DNA of 64,000 nucleotides. Source: Methanosarcina sp. MSH10X1 (GTDB lineage: Archaea; Halobacteriota; Methanosarcinia; Methanosarcinales; Methanosarcinaceae). Below, piece by piece: positions 18,705-28,143 of the stretch; position 1 is the stretch's first letter; each line of letters opens with the position of its first letter. The stretch is taken from positions 62,001 through 126,000 of the forward strand of contig NZ_SCHL01000002.1 in NCBI RefSeq assembly GCF_004099695.1, read 5' to 3'. The position numbers and the translations under genes are program-made. The notes under the pieces are model-generated. The model saw only the letters and a program-made list of their open reading frames with translations, was not told the origin of the DNA and made no database searches.

Positions 18705-18917
18705 TCTTTCAGAATGAAAACAATCCTGAATACAGGGTGAAATTGCAGGTTTTACCTACAATTCTTACTTTTTTCAACTATCATATTAAATTGTCAGGTT
18801 TATCCCAGCCCAGAATTCAATTTTTGATTCTTATGCAGGATAATTCACTGAGTATCCGCCTGTTTTTTCTTAATAGCTCAATGCAAGAGGTTCTCAATCT
18901 GATTCTCAATTTTCATC

Positions 18918-19913
18918 TCATGATCTCATTCTATTATTTTTTCTGGACATATCCTTACTATAATTTTCGAAATCAGAGCACGGCTCCACATGAATTGAGA
19001 AGTGACCGTTTTTTCCACAGGTCTCCTTTAATCGATCTTCTATCCGCGTTGAGATTTCATGTGCATCCACGATACTCAAATCCCGGTCAACCTCAATATG
19101 GACATCTGCGGCCATGGCATTCCCTATTTTTCGGGTTTTTAGCTCATGGAAACCTAGAACGCCTTCAGTAGAAATCAGAATCTCTTCAATGTTTTTATAA
19201 GTTTCCGAGTCGAGCGAAGCTTCTAACAGTTCGTTCAGGTTTTTATAGGATATATCAAATGCCACTTTTAAGATAAAGAAACTCAATACTACTGCGGCTA
19301 TCGGATCGAGCACAACCCACTTCCCTCCCAGAAGAATAGCACCACCTATTCCGATCATAGTTCCTATAGAAGAGAAGGCATCCGAACGGTGGTGCCAGGC
19401 GTTTGCTATAAGGGCGTCGCTCTTGAGTTCCCTGGCAGATACCATAGTATAACGGTAGAGCCATTCTTTTAACACAATTGAGAGAATTGCCGCAAGAAGC
19501 GCAATCAAACTTGGAGCGGGCAACGTTTCTCCCCGGAAAAATGCAAGAATCTTATCAAGCCCGCCCCAAAAAATTCCAAATGCCACCACAGCAAGGACGA
19601 GCCCGATGAATACAGCAGCCAGAGTCTCAATTTTTCCGTGCCCGTAGTTATGCGTACTGTCCCCGGGTTTTGTAGCAACCCTTAAACCCACTATTACCGC
19701 AATGTCAGTCACGAAGTCGGATAGAGAATGAACTGCATCAGCAATCATTGCCGAGCTGTTTCCCGCAATTCCTGCCACAAATTTAAAACCTGTCAATAAA
19801 AAATTGACTGCAATAGTAGCTTTTGTTACGTAAGCTGCCCTGGAATATCTGGTATTCTCATTCTCCTCATAATCAAAAAAACTGTCTTTACTTATATTGC
19901 CAGTGTCTTCCAT
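18918..19913 (-). CDS. Cation diffusion facilitator (CDF) metal transporter
   Basis: A 331-residue inner-membrane metal/H+ antiporter with six membrane segments and a cytosolic C-terminal domain. Metal-site residues are visible in AMIADAVHSLSDFVTDIAV (helix 2, H/D pair) and in NAWHHRSDAFSSIGTMIG (helix 5, HxxxD). NYGHGKIETLAA is the usual loop. Probable substrates are Zn, Fe, Mn or Co; the sequence does not decide. Convergent with hsp20. Confidence 0.9.
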   Translation of the reverse strand: MEDTGNISKDSFFDYEENENTRYSRAAYVTKATIAVNFLLTGFKFVAGIAGNSSAMIADAVHSLSDFVTDIAVIVGLRVATKPGDSTHNYGHGKIETLAAVFIGLVLAVVAFGIFWGGLDKILAFFRGETLPAPSLIALLAAILSIVLKEWLYRYTMVSARELKSDALIANAWHHRSDAFSSIGTMIGIGGAILLGGKWVVLDPIAAVVLSFFILKVAFDISYKNLNELLEASLDSETYKNIEEILISTEGVLGFHELKTRKIGNAMAADVHIEVDRDLSIVDAHEISTRIEDRLKETCGKNGHFSIHVEPCSDFENYSKDMSRKNNRMRS

Positions 19914-20320
19914 AATTTCTCATATCATCTTGATTATTTGAACAGATTTGAGATATTATATTTCAATATGTATTCTATACTATTTGACGAGAGCATAAAA
20001 ATTAGCGATCATTAGATATAAGTTTATCTTTCAACGATTAAGAAGTTTACAAGGCTTCCTATTGCTTTTTACAGACAAATATGACTCCAATATTAAAGAA
20101 ATCTTGTAAAAAATAATGCTTACTTTATGAATTGGTAACTTCTTACAGACCTCCATAAATGTTACTATGTTAAAAAAAATTATACCTGTATATCTCTTAA
20201 GCTAGTCTCTTTGCCAGTTGGAGGCCGAAATTTACAGTGTTACATAAATTTATTTATCTGATTATCCCTTTCCAGTCACTTTTTTATTTCCGCATCCAGG
20301 CGAACAGCCCATCTGGATTT
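19914..20320. other. Intergenic upstream of CDF gene
   Basis: AT-rich sequence holding the CDF promoter on the minus strand (AACTTATATCT read on that strand near 20019-20030). No gene or repeat recognised. Confidence 0.35.
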
Positions 20321-20716
20321 TCAGCTATAGTGTGGGAATCTGTACTTTATTTCCTTGACTCTCTCTTCTCCTTCTTTTTCTCCAACTTCGTCAGGAAATT
20401 CTTTACTTTTCAGGGCTTCAGCCTGCGCAATCTCAGGGTGCTGTTTCAGAAATTCAGTTGAATATTCAGTAAGTCCCTTTGCTGCCGATTGAAATGTTTT
20501 ATCTATCTCGTCCCTGCTGAACTGCCCATGGTAAAGAAGAAGCTGAGTTACTTTTTGCCTGGTAGCTTGAGGTTCGTTTTCATAGTCCAGGGAGTAGTAC
20601 AGTTTGCTTATAATGACTCTTAAACTCCGAAGTCGACTTAGTTCGTTATCTTTCAGGTCAAAAGGACTTTTATCCTTTATCTTTTTTATAATCTCGTTCA
20701 GGTCATACTGGCTCAT
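20321..20716 (-). CDS. Small helical protein of unknown function
   Basis: About 131 residues starting MSQYDLNEIIKKIKDKSPFD. The ATG at 20716 has AGGAG 8 bases upstream, which decides against the GTG three codons earlier. Predicted mainly helical (LSRLRSLRVIISKLYYSLDY, YSTEFLKQHPEIAQAEALKS) with a charged C-terminal tail. I do not recognise the family. Confidence 0.65.
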   Translation of the reverse strand: MSQYDLNEIIKKIKDKSPFDLKDNELSRLRSLRVIISKLYYSLDYENEPQATRQKVTQLLLYHGQFSRDEIDKTFQSAAKGLTEYSTEFLKQHPEIAQAEALKSKEFPDEVGEKEGEERVKEIKYRFPHYS

Positions 20717-21090
20717 GTTTAACACTCCTATAGAATTTGATTTGAAAACAGATAAAGGCTCTTAAAGCGTCCGGAAAAAGATATTATTGGTAAGTAAGGT
20801 AAGTAAAAATTTATGTAAAAATTAGAAAGTTGTGTAAACTAGAATTCACTGTAAACTGAAAAAATAAGAATTCAGAATAAGTGAAAAGCGCGGCATCAGG
20901 AAATTGTTCTCATCATCTTTTGCTCAGCTGGGGTAACTCTCATCATCGCCGCAAGAACCAGTATATCGGTGGTCTTATTTATGGTTACTGCCTTTACTGC
21001 TGCAAATTATTGATTTAATGGATTATTTCCTGTATCTGACGGAACAACATTCAATTGCTTTTATTTATTTAAAGATCTTGAGGAAGACAC
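20717..21090. other. Divergent spacer upstream of cofE
   Basis: Holds promoters for the small helical protein and for cofE. On the minus strand at about 20895-21010 there is a startless open frame of about 35 codons (ends AEQKMMRTIS) that could be a gene remnant but cannot be called. Confidence 0.35.
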
Positions 21091-21861
21091 TTGAAATTCG
21101 AAGCCATAGCCGTTGAGAATATTCCCCTAATACATGCCGGGGACAACCTGCCCTCGATTATTTGCGAGAATATCGAACTTCAAGACAGGGACATTGTTAT
21201 CGCTGCCTCGACCGTTGTTGCTAAAGCTGAAGGGGAGATCTTCAAGCTTGAGGATATTACCCCAGGGAAGACGGCATTTGAGGTCGCAGCCCGGACCGGA
21301 AAAGATGCGAGGTTCATTCAGGCTGTACTTTCCCGAAGCAGGGAAGTTCTTGTGGAAAAGCCCTTTATGCTTGTGACGACTCTCGCAGGGCATACCTGTG
21401 TAAACGCAGGAATTGATGATTCGAATATTGAGGGCGGATTTTTGCTCTATCCACCGAAAAATCCGGATGTCAGTGCTTCAGTGCTAGGTCAGGAGCTCGA
21501 AAAGCTTAGCGGAAGAAAGTTAAGTGTCATTGTCACGGACACAAACGGGAGGGCTTTCAAGATAGGACAGACCGGCGCTGCCATAGGAATTTATAAAGTA
21601 AAACCTGTAAAGCGCTGGATAGGGGAAAAAGACCTTTTTGGAAAACTTCTCGAAATCACAGAAGAAGCGATTGCCGATGAACTTGCAGGCGCTGCAAACC
21701 TTCTGATGGGCGAAGGGGCGGGTGGGATTCCTGTGGTTGTTATTCGCGGGCTTGATCATTATTGTGAGGAGGAGACTTCTATAAAAGAAATATATCGCCC
21801 TGAAGAATATGACGTAATTAAAAAAGGGCTTCGCTGTCTGCAAAAAAAAGAGTTGAATTGA
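21091..21861 (+). CDS. cofE: Coenzyme F420:L-glutamate ligase
   Basis: Adds glutamates to F420-0 using GTP, giving mature F420-2. The 256 residues match the archaeal stand-alone enzyme. Conserved parts are IVIAASTVVAKAEGEIFKLE, the FMLVTTLAGHTCVNAGID segment, VIVTDTNGRAFKIGQTGAAI with metal-binding Asp, and GEGAGGIPVVVIRGL. Start TTG with TTGAGGAAG as ribosome site. F420 is the hydride carrier of methanogenesis, which fits the host. Confidence 0.95.
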   Translation: MKFEAIAVENIPLIHAGDNLPSIICENIELQDRDIVIAASTVVAKAEGEIFKLEDITPGKTAFEVAARTGKDARFIQAVLSRSREVLVEKPFMLVTTLAGHTCVNAGIDDSNIEGGFLLYPPKNPDVSASVLGQELEKLSGRKLSVIVTDTNGRAFKIGQTGAAIGIYKVKPVKRWIGEKDLFGKLLEITEEAIADELAGAANLLMGEGAGGIPVVVIRGLDHYCEEETSIKEIYRPEEYDVIKKGLRCLQKKELN

Positions 21862-22007
21862 GAAGGGAAAAGCTTCAGAACTCAGGTACCGGTTTCAAAG
21901 ATATGAGAACTTCTGCTTTAAAGAGTTCAGCAGTATTATATGATTCGACTCTTTTCTGAAACAATTTGCTGCAGGCTATGAGGCTCAATAGTAATAATTC
22001 AATAATA

Positions 22008-22331
22008 TTAAGACCGGATCATGGTTAGAATCATTTTGAACCTTTCCGGGGCTTGGAGTGAATGGGGTTCACTGGCAGGCATTATAATCATATCTCCTTT
22101 CTCCAGAACATTCTTATTCCCGGATATGGTAATTTCTGCCTTCCCATCTATTACCTGAACCATAGCGTCGAAGGGGGCAGTATGCTCACTCAGTCCTTCT
22201 CCTTTATCGAAAGCAAATATGGTCACTGTCCCGGTGCCCTTACGGATAATCTCTTTGCTTACAACGGCTCCGTTCTGATACTCAATTAAATCTTCTACCC
22301 TTATCGGCCTGGCCTTTAATTCTTGAGACAT
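22008..22331 (-). CDS. Single-domain cupin protein
   Basis: A 107-residue protein with both cupin motifs: GEGLSEHTAPFDAMVQVIDG (motif 1, with one His rather than the full HxH) and EKGDMIIMPASEPHSLQA (motif 2). Metal binding and substrate are unknown. Good ribosome site (AGAGGTGA) before the ATG. Confidence 0.85.
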   Translation of the reverse strand: MSQELKARPIRVEDLIEYQNGAVVSKEIIRKGTGTVTIFAFDKGEGLSEHTAPFDAMVQVIDGKAEITISGNKNVLEKGDMIIMPASEPHSLQAPERFKMILTMIRS

Positions 22332-22483
22332 CGGTTCACCTCTTATCCTTACTCCTTAGTTCATATAGCCTATCCAGTCACCTGACGATGTTCTCAGGGA
22401 GTGAAGTGCAATAATTCCCGGTTCCATACTGTTTCTTTCATTGTTCTGGATAATGAGTACATGAGGCTGCTGAATCCTGTAAG

Positions 22484-22963
22484 TTATTTTCCGCCTGAAA
22501 TCTCATGTTTCAACTCAAAAGATATATATTCCACTTCCACACCCGCATCCCTGAAAAACTTTAGTGAATCGGTGTCAGGATAGAGAGTTGCATATACAAC
22601 TCTTTTGATGTTTGAGTTGATAATCATTTTCGTGCAAAGAATACATGGCTGGTGTGTACAGTAGATAGTTGCTCCTGCTATACTTACCCCATGGATTGCA
22701 GCCTGGATAATTGCATTCTGTTCCGCATGTACTGCCCTGCACTTTTCGTGCCTCGTGCCTGAAGGGATATTTTCCAGATCCCGGATACATCCGACTTCAA
22801 GGCAGTGTTCCATGCCGCTTGGTGCACCATTATATCCGGTTGAGAGAATCCGTTTATCCCGGACGATCACAGCTCCCACATTATTTCGGAGGCAGGTAGC
22901 CCGTTTGCCTACGACAAAGGCTATTTCAAGGAAGTATTCGTCAAGGGAAGGTCTTTCTATCAT
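22484..22963 (-). CDS. dCMP deaminase family protein
   Basis: Zinc-dependent cytidylate deaminase fold, 159 residues. Zinc site residues are in VHAEQNAII (His with catalytic Glu) and [15 protein letters not shown] (two Cys). The N-terminal [20 protein letters not shown] and [13 protein letters not shown] match the ComEB/dCMP deaminase group. Likely provides dUMP for thymidylate synthesis. Confidence 0.88.
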   Translation of the reverse strand: MIERPSLDEYFLEIAFVVGKRATCLRNNVGAVIVRDKRILSTGYNGAPSGMEHCLEVGCIRDLENIPSGTRHEKCRAVHAEQNAIIQAAIHGVSIAGATIYCTHQPCILCTKMIINSNIKRVVYATLYPDTDSLKFFRDAGVEVEYISFELKHEISGGK

Positions 22964-23380
22964 TATTTTTAATGAACAGTAACTGGTATATATAGCTGTG
23001 ACGTTAGAACATGTGCCATTTTTAACAGTTAATTTTAAGTGGAATGAATTAACGGTGTATAGAAAAAAATTGGTTTACGGGGAAGAATTAATATAATCTG
23101 TGAGAATACAGGATTAAAACAAATTAACTTATTAATAATATTAACGTATTTATATTATTGAAACATCCAGAACGTTGTCCCCCTTACCTGAATCCGAATA
23201 GCCAGGATAAGTTCAAGATCATCAAACAATCTGATTATAACTCTGATTGTAAACCTGATTATAAATCTATATACAAATTTCGTGTTCTGGATTATACATC
23301 CGGACTATATATCCGGGTGTGATGAGCTATTCGGACAGATCTAATGAAATAATAGATGCATGCATCCGGAGTATTAAATT
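22964..23380. other. Divergent regulatory spacer before secF
   Basis: Contains three near-copies of CTGATTATAA/CTGATTGTAA between about 23230 and 23268, TATA-like ATCTATATACAAAT near 23266-23279, and a perfect 12-base palindrome GATGCATGCATC at 23355-23366 just before the secF ribosome site. No gene recognised. Confidence 0.5.
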
Positions 23381-24286
23381 ATGGCAACAGGGTTGACCGA
23401 ATTTTTAGATAATTTCGTGAAGAGTCACGATAATCGCCAGTTGCTGGCATTACCCCTGGCAGTACTTGCAGTTTCCTTATTAATACTGCTGGTTTCCTTT
23501 GTAAGCAGTGGGACGCCGGTAAACCTGGGAATGGAATTCCAGGGCGGTACCCAGATTTCGGTAGAAACAGCTGACTCTCCTGCAATGCTTGAAGAAACAT
23601 ATTCTTCTTATCCCTTGACAGACGCCCGACAGGCCGGAAGCAGGGTTATCATGCAGTTCGGGGTTATGGACAATGAACAGCAGCAAGAACTCGAAAATGA
23701 TATTATGGGCAGTTATCAGCATGTCGAGATCCGGCAGGTTGGACCAATCTACGGCCGTGACCTGCAGGTTCAGGCTGTTCAGGCTATGATTATTTCCTTT
23801 ATAGGGATGTCTATTGTAGTATTCCTGATCTTTCGAACCCTGATACCTTCCTTTGCAGTGATACTATCGGCATTTTCCGATATCATGATTGCTGCTGCTT
23901 TCATGAACATTGCAGGGATAGACCTCTCCCTGGGAACACTTGCCGCCCTGCTCATGCTTATAGGTTATTCTGTAGATAGTGACATTCTGCTCACAAACAG
24001 AGTAATTAAACGCCGGGGCACAATAGATGAGAAAATTTCCCGAGCTATGCACACAGGTATTACCATGACCACTACAACCCTTGCAGCACTTGCGGTCATG
24101 TACTTAGTCTCGACTTTCTCCTACCTTGTAATTCCCTCATTCACACAGATTACTCTGCTTTCGCAGATCTCAATAGTGCTGATTGCAGGGCTTATTGCAG
24201 ATATGATGAATACCTGGCTCCTGAACACGGGAATTTTACGCTGGTACGTAACGAAGCCCGAATTCAGAGGGAGGTATAATAGATGA
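23381..24286 (+). CDS. secF: Protein-export membrane protein SecF
   Basis: RND-type subunit that works with SecD on the periplasm-like side of the Sec translocon. The 301 residues have one N-terminal membrane helix, the NLGMEFQGGTQISVET segment after it, and five helices in the C-terminal half with the LMLIGYSVDSDILLTNRV signature. In Euryarchaeota secF precedes secD, as here. The stop overlaps secD start (ATGA). Confidence 0.95.
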   Translation: MATGLTEFLDNFVKSHDNRQLLALPLAVLAVSLLILLVSFVSSGTPVNLGMEFQGGTQISVETADSPAMLEETYSSYPLTDARQAGSRVIMQFGVMDNEQQQELENDIMGSYQHVEIRQVGPIYGRDLQVQAVQAMIISFIGMSIVVFLIFRTLIPSFAVILSAFSDIMIAAAFMNIAGIDLSLGTLAALLMLIGYSVDSDILLTNRVIKRRGTIDEKISRAMHTGITMTTTTLAALAVMYLVSTFSYLVIPSFTQITLLSQISIVLIAGLIADMMNTWLLNTGILRWYVTKPEFRGRYNR

Positions 24287-25995
24287 GTGATAAAAAAGCC
24301 CTTTTTAAAAATACAAGAGTTATCATCTTCACCCTTCTCCTGCTTGGTTCTATAGTGGCTATCCATCCAAGCTATACTCCCGGAGAAGGGATAACTACTA
24401 ACCTTAACTTCGGGCTTGATCTGGAAGGCGGATCCTGGCTTCAGATTAAACTGGAAGGAGCGGTTGCCCAGGTAGATGCAGACGCCGGAGAGCTTGTGAG
24501 TGAGATGGTCGGGCCTATAATTGGAGCACCTATTGAGGTCACAAGTAATAACCTTAATATGGGCGGCTCAGATGCTACAGGTAAATCTATAACTTTTACT
24601 ACATCTGCTCCGGTTAGCTCACCCCAACTTGAGTCTCTGGAACTGGGTACTGTAAGCGTGGACAAACTGAGCGATACCCAGACTCAGGTAACTATCTCTG
24701 ACACCAGTAAGGAATCATTGATTAAGGCCTATCTCTCAAAATCCCTTGATGCCGAGGTAGTCCCATTCGATACTGAGAGTGGAATAGTTTATGAGATCAG
24801 GACTGCAGTTTCCCAACAACAGCTTGAGGCTCTTATGCAGGAAGTCGGGGGCTCGATTGTCAATGACGAAAATGGAGCTACAACTTATAAAGAAGGAGTT
24901 ACCAGCGAGACAAGGGATCTGACAAGAGACATTCTTAATGACAAACTCAACTCGCTTGGCCTGAAAGATATCCCTGTCAGGACTGTAGGAGAAGACTATA
25001 TTCTCATCGATTTTGCAGGCATTGATCTGGCAACTGCCAAGGAAATCGCCGAAAAACCAGGAAAGTTTGAGATCCGGATCCAGACAACAGGAAATGAAAC
25101 TCAACACGTGCTTTATGGCGATTCTATCGCAAGTGTGGGAATTCCGAGTTTCCATGACGGGCAGTGGCACACTCCCTTTACCCTTAAAGAAGACGGAGCC
25201 CGGACACTCCAGAAAGTCGCACTCGAAACGGGGGCAATCGACAATCCGGAGGAACATTACCTGAACATGTATCTGGATGAGGTTCAGATTTATGGGGCTC
25301 CTCTGAGTCCGGAAGCAGCCGAGAAATTGAGAGAGGGTCCAATATATTCCTGGGAAGCTTCCACAGGCACGGATGAGGCTGCCAAAACCGAGGCTGAAGC
25401 CCTTCAGATTCACCTCAGAGCAGGGGCTCTTCCGGTAAATGTGGTGCTTGTAGGTTCAGGGCATGTAGACGCAGGGCTCGGGTCCCAGTTCAAAACCGCA
25501 GCCGTAATTACAGGTATCATGTCCTTGATTGCAGTAGCAGCCGTGGTCTATTTCAGGTACAAGAGACCTGAAATCCTGGTGCCCATGGTAGGGACCTCTG
25601 TCAGTGAAGTCATTATGATCCTTGGAGTTGCATCACTTATAGGCTGGCAGCTTGACCTGGCATCAATTGCAGGTATTATCGCTGCCATAGGTACAGGGAT
25701 TGACCACCTTGTAATTATTACGGACGAGGTACTCTACGAAGGCAAGCTTCCTCCAACGAAGGTTTTCGCTTCCAGGTTAGGAAAGGCTTTCTCAATCATT
25801 TTAGGAGCAGCCGCTACAGTTATTATCGCCATGTCCCCTCTGGTCATAATGGGCTTCGGCTCTTTGAAAGGTTTTGCCATCACAACCATCATTGGTGTCT
25901 TGATTGGTGTGATTATTGCAAGGCCGGTCTACGGTGTAATAATCAAGGAGCTTCTCCATGTAGATGAGAGAGGAAACGGAAATATAACCGAGTAA
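24283..25995 (+). CDS. secD: Protein-export membrane protein SecD
   Basis: A 570-residue partner of SecF. N-terminal helix, FGLDLEGGSWLQIKLEG (the D1 motif), a large external domain (about residues 50-390) and six C-terminal helices including IAAIGTGIDHLVIITDEVL. Coupled to secF by ATGA overlap and followed almost directly by an RFC subunit gene, so all three may be in one transcript. Confidence 0.95.
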   Translation: MSDKKALFKNTRVIIFTLLLLGSIVAIHPSYTPGEGITTNLNFGLDLEGGSWLQIKLEGAVAQVDADAGELVSEMVGPIIGAPIEVTSNNLNMGGSDATGKSITFTTSAPVSSPQLESLELGTVSVDKLSDTQTQVTISDTSKESLIKAYLSKSLDAEVVPFDTESGIVYEIRTAVSQQQLEALMQEVGGSIVNDENGATTYKEGVTSETRDLTRDILNDKLNSLGLKDIPVRTVGEDYILIDFAGIDLATAKEIAEKPGKFEIRIQTTGNETQHVLYGDSIASVGIPSFHDGQWHTPFTLKEDGARTLQKVALETGAIDNPEEHYLNMYLDEVQIYGAPLSPEAAEKLREGPIYSWEASTGTDEAAKTEAEALQIHLRAGALPVNVVLVGSGHVDAGLGSQFKTAAVITGIMSLIAVAAVVYFRYKRPEILVPMVGTSVSEVIMILGVASLIGWQLDLASIAGIIAAIGTGIDHLVIITDEVLYEGKLPPTKVFASRLGKAFSIILGAAATVIIAMSPLVIMGFGSLKGFAITTIIGVLIGVIIARPVYGVIIKELLHVDERGNGNITE

Positions 25996-26058
25996 GTATT
26001 GAGGAAAAATAAAGACCCTCAAAGTAATATTCAAAAACTGAAAAACAAGGTGGAAGGT

Positions 26059-27081
26059 ATGCAGGATCTCTGGACTTTGAAATACAGGGCAGGCACCCTG
26101 AAGGAAATGCTTGGAAACGAACATGCCGTTGCCACGCTTTCCGAACTGACACAGTCAGGAACTCTGCCCCACCTCATTTTATACGGTCCTGAAAACTCCG
26201 GAAAAACGACAGCTTCTCTTGCTCTAGCCAGGCAGCTCTATGGAAGTACCTGGAAAAATAATTTTGCATATTTTAATGCTTCGGACTTCTTTGACCAGGG
26301 GAAGCGTTATCTTGTCCGGGATAAGCGTTTCGTGCGTATGCTGGGCACTGATGACCCCAAAAAAATCTATAAAAGCGTAATTGATATTTTTAAGCAAGTT
26401 ATCAATGAGTATGCAGGAATGGCTTCAATTGATGCTGATTATAAGTTAATCTATATCGATAATGCCGAGTCTCTTAATTCGGATGCACAGCATGCCCTCA
26501 GGCGAATTATGGAGAAGTACAGTGCAACATGCAGGTTTATCCTTTCCACTACCAAGCCTTCCAAACTTATTGCTCCGCTCCGCTCAAGAGGTCTCCAAAT
26601 TTTTTTCACATATGTTCCTGATTCCGTGTTGAAAGCCCATCTTGAGAACATCGGGTGTGCTGAAAAGTTACAGCTTTCGGAAGGCGCATTAGATGCAATT
26701 CTTTATTCTGCGCAGGGAAACGTTGCAAAAGCTGTGCAGACCCTGCAGCTTGTCTCCATGCTTGCGCCCGGCTCAGTCGTTACTGATGAGATAGTATTTG
26801 AAGCTACTAAAAGCAGAGACGAAAATCTCGATAATCTGCTTTCTGCGGCTCTTGGAGGAGATTTCTCCAGAGGGCGGCAGCTTATCGACGAGATGATAGT
26901 CGAAAAGGGGTTGTCAGGAATTGAAATTCTCGAAGGGCTTTCCGAAGCTCTCGCAGATTCGGGAGAAACGGATGAAGATGTTGCTCGCCTTATTGTGAAA
27001 ATCTCCGAAACCGACGCTCGCCTTAAAGACGCAGCCAATGATAGAATCCAGCTAGAAAAACTCATTTCTAATTTCTCTTAA
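26059..27081 (+). CDS. Replication factor C small-subunit paralogue
   Basis: AAA+ clamp-loader subunit, about 340 residues from the ATG at 26059 (MQDLWTLKYRAGTLKEMLGN); this start has GGTGGAAGGT upstream, whereas the TTG at 25999 adds 20 unrelated residues. Walker A is GPENSGKTT, Walker B is KLIYIDNAESL (DNAE in place of the usual DEAD), sensor 1 is FILSTTKPSKL, and the SRC arginine-finger motif appears as SRG. The collar domain follows. Methanosarcina is known to have two different RFC small subunits plus a large one; these departures from consensus fit the second, specialised small subunit. Confidence 0.85.
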   Translation: MQDLWTLKYRAGTLKEMLGNEHAVATLSELTQSGTLPHLILYGPENSGKTTASLALARQLYGSTWKNNFAYFNASDFFDQGKRYLVRDKRFVRMLGTDDPKKIYKSVIDIFKQVINEYAGMASIDADYKLIYIDNAESLNSDAQHALRRIMEKYSATCRFILSTTKPSKLIAPLRSRGLQIFFTYVPDSVLKAHLENIGCAEKLQLSEGALDAILYSAQGNVAKAVQTLQLVSMLAPGSVVTDEIVFEATKSRDENLDNLLSAALGGDFSRGRQLIDEMIVEKGLSGIEILEGLSEALADSGETDEDVARLIVKISETDARLKDAANDRIQLEKLISNFS

Positions 27082-27576
27082 TTTTTACAACTCTAATTTC
27101 TCTCAATTTTTACAGGCTCAGGCCATTTCCCTTCTACCCACTCTTCAACACTCGTTTTCAAAATCTCCTATATATATGCTTCCGTCTAGAGTTCTTTACA
27201 AACCGAAAATTATATATATCAAACTTCTTTAATTAAAATCGGCGTAGTAAAATATATATACTATTAGCTTTTATCTTTTATTGTAGATAGGCCAGAAACT
27301 CAGGTTTCTCAGGAGTTAAGGGGCTCCACTATACTTCTTAAGGAATGTACGGATCCAGTTTCAGATATCCCGAGTGGTATACCGTACTTTCTGAGATGGT
27401 ATCGAGCCCGGATTCCCTCGAGCAGAAGCCGAATCGGGTCTGTCAGACAAATCCACAAATCCCTCCATTGCTCCCTGAATAGCTCCCTCTTTCAGGGAAG
27501 CCACATTTATAGGCAGAATAGAATCCTGATATGCGCTCGAAAAGGGGAACATTCTGCTTTAATTTAAAAAAGATTG
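27082..27576. other. Intergenic with promoter-like and structured sequence
   Basis: AT-rich TATA-like runs at about 27210-27265 (AAATATATATAC) are followed by sequence able to fold (AGAAACTCAGGTTTCT near 27294; CCCGGATTC near 27408 pairing with GAATCGGG near 27432). A 63-codon minus-strand frame (27361-27552) has an ATG but no family resemblance or ribosome site. A small RNA or a gene relic are both possible. Confidence 0.35.
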
Positions 27577-27603
27577 TCTGCCTGAACTTCCTCTTCAGGC
27601 AGG
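27577..27603 (-). terminator. Terminator of the mtmP operon
   Basis: Perfect 9-base stem CTGCCTGAA / TTCAGGCAG (27578-27586 and 27594-27602), 7-base loop. On the minus strand it is followed by AATCTTTTTT. It lies 33 bases after the last small gene of the permease group. Confidence 0.8.
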
Positions 27604-27635
27604 CATTTGTTTTAATGTGTTTTTCAATTTATTTC

Positions 27636-27872
27636 TCAGTACTTGTAGTGCTTTACCGAGTGATAGAGAATCACAACAAAGAAAGCAACTATTACCAGCA
27701 AGAAACTGAAGAAACCAACCGGGTCCCAGAGAAAGCCTATTCCTGCCCCTCCTTCTTCCCAGGAAACCAGCACGGCTCCCTGGAGCACTGTGGGAATAAC
27801 CACACAGGCGAAGGCAAGCACGAAAATAAACACAATATCAAAGATCTCTGTAATAATGCCTTTTTCTGCCAT
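27636..27872 (-). CDS. Small membrane protein of mtmP group (78 aa)
   Basis: Two predicted membrane helices (FDIVFIFVLAFACVVIPTVL and FFSFLLVIVAFFVVILYHSV) separated by an acidic loop with WEEGGAG. No family recognised. Third small membrane protein of the permease operon; last gene before the terminator. Possibly an accessory subunit of the permease, by position only. Confidence 0.75.
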   Translation of the reverse strand: MAEKGIITEIFDIVFIFVLAFACVVIPTVLQGAVLVSWEEGGAGIGFLWDPVGFFSFLLVIVAFFVVILYHSVKHYKY

Positions 27873-27887
27873 TTCTTCAGCCTCCTC

Positions 27888-28136
27888 TCAGTCATAGTAC
27901 TTGAACTCAAACATATGGTTCTTTATCGATTGGCGTACACTCAGGCAGCCAACTGTTTCAATTCCTATCACAAGACCTACGAAGATTATGTAGAGATAGA
28001 AGAAGTTCCCGGAAATTTCCCAGGTTTCTGAAAGTACCTTGTAAAGGACAAACCCTTCTACGCCTACAAGCAGGAGAAGCATACCTATAATTAAGCCTGT
28101 ATCCCCGTTGAGCTTGCTATAATACTTACTTTCCAT
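27888..28136 (-). CDS. Small membrane protein of mtmP group (about 82 aa)
   Basis: Starts MESKYYSKLNGDTG, from the ATG eight codons inside the open frame (GTG at 28160 would overlap mtmP). Two predicted membrane helices (GLIIGMLLLLVGVEGFVLY and FFYLYIIFVGLVIGIETVG) and a short basic/aromatic tail. No family recognised. Lies 7 bases after mtmP. Confidence 0.75.
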   Translation of the reverse strand: MESKYYSKLNGDTGLIIGMLLLLVGVEGFVLYKVLSETWEISGNFFYLYIIFVGLVIGIETVGCLSVRQSIKNHMFEFKYYD

Positions 28137-28143
28137 TGCCTGG

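Noticed and set aside
20895-21010. Startless minus-strand frame before cofE
   Set aside because: About 35 codons, no start codon and no recognisable family; possible relic only.
27361-27552. 63-codon minus-strand ORF
   Set aside because: No ribosome site, no family resemblance and low-complexity middle; kept only as part of the intergenic note.
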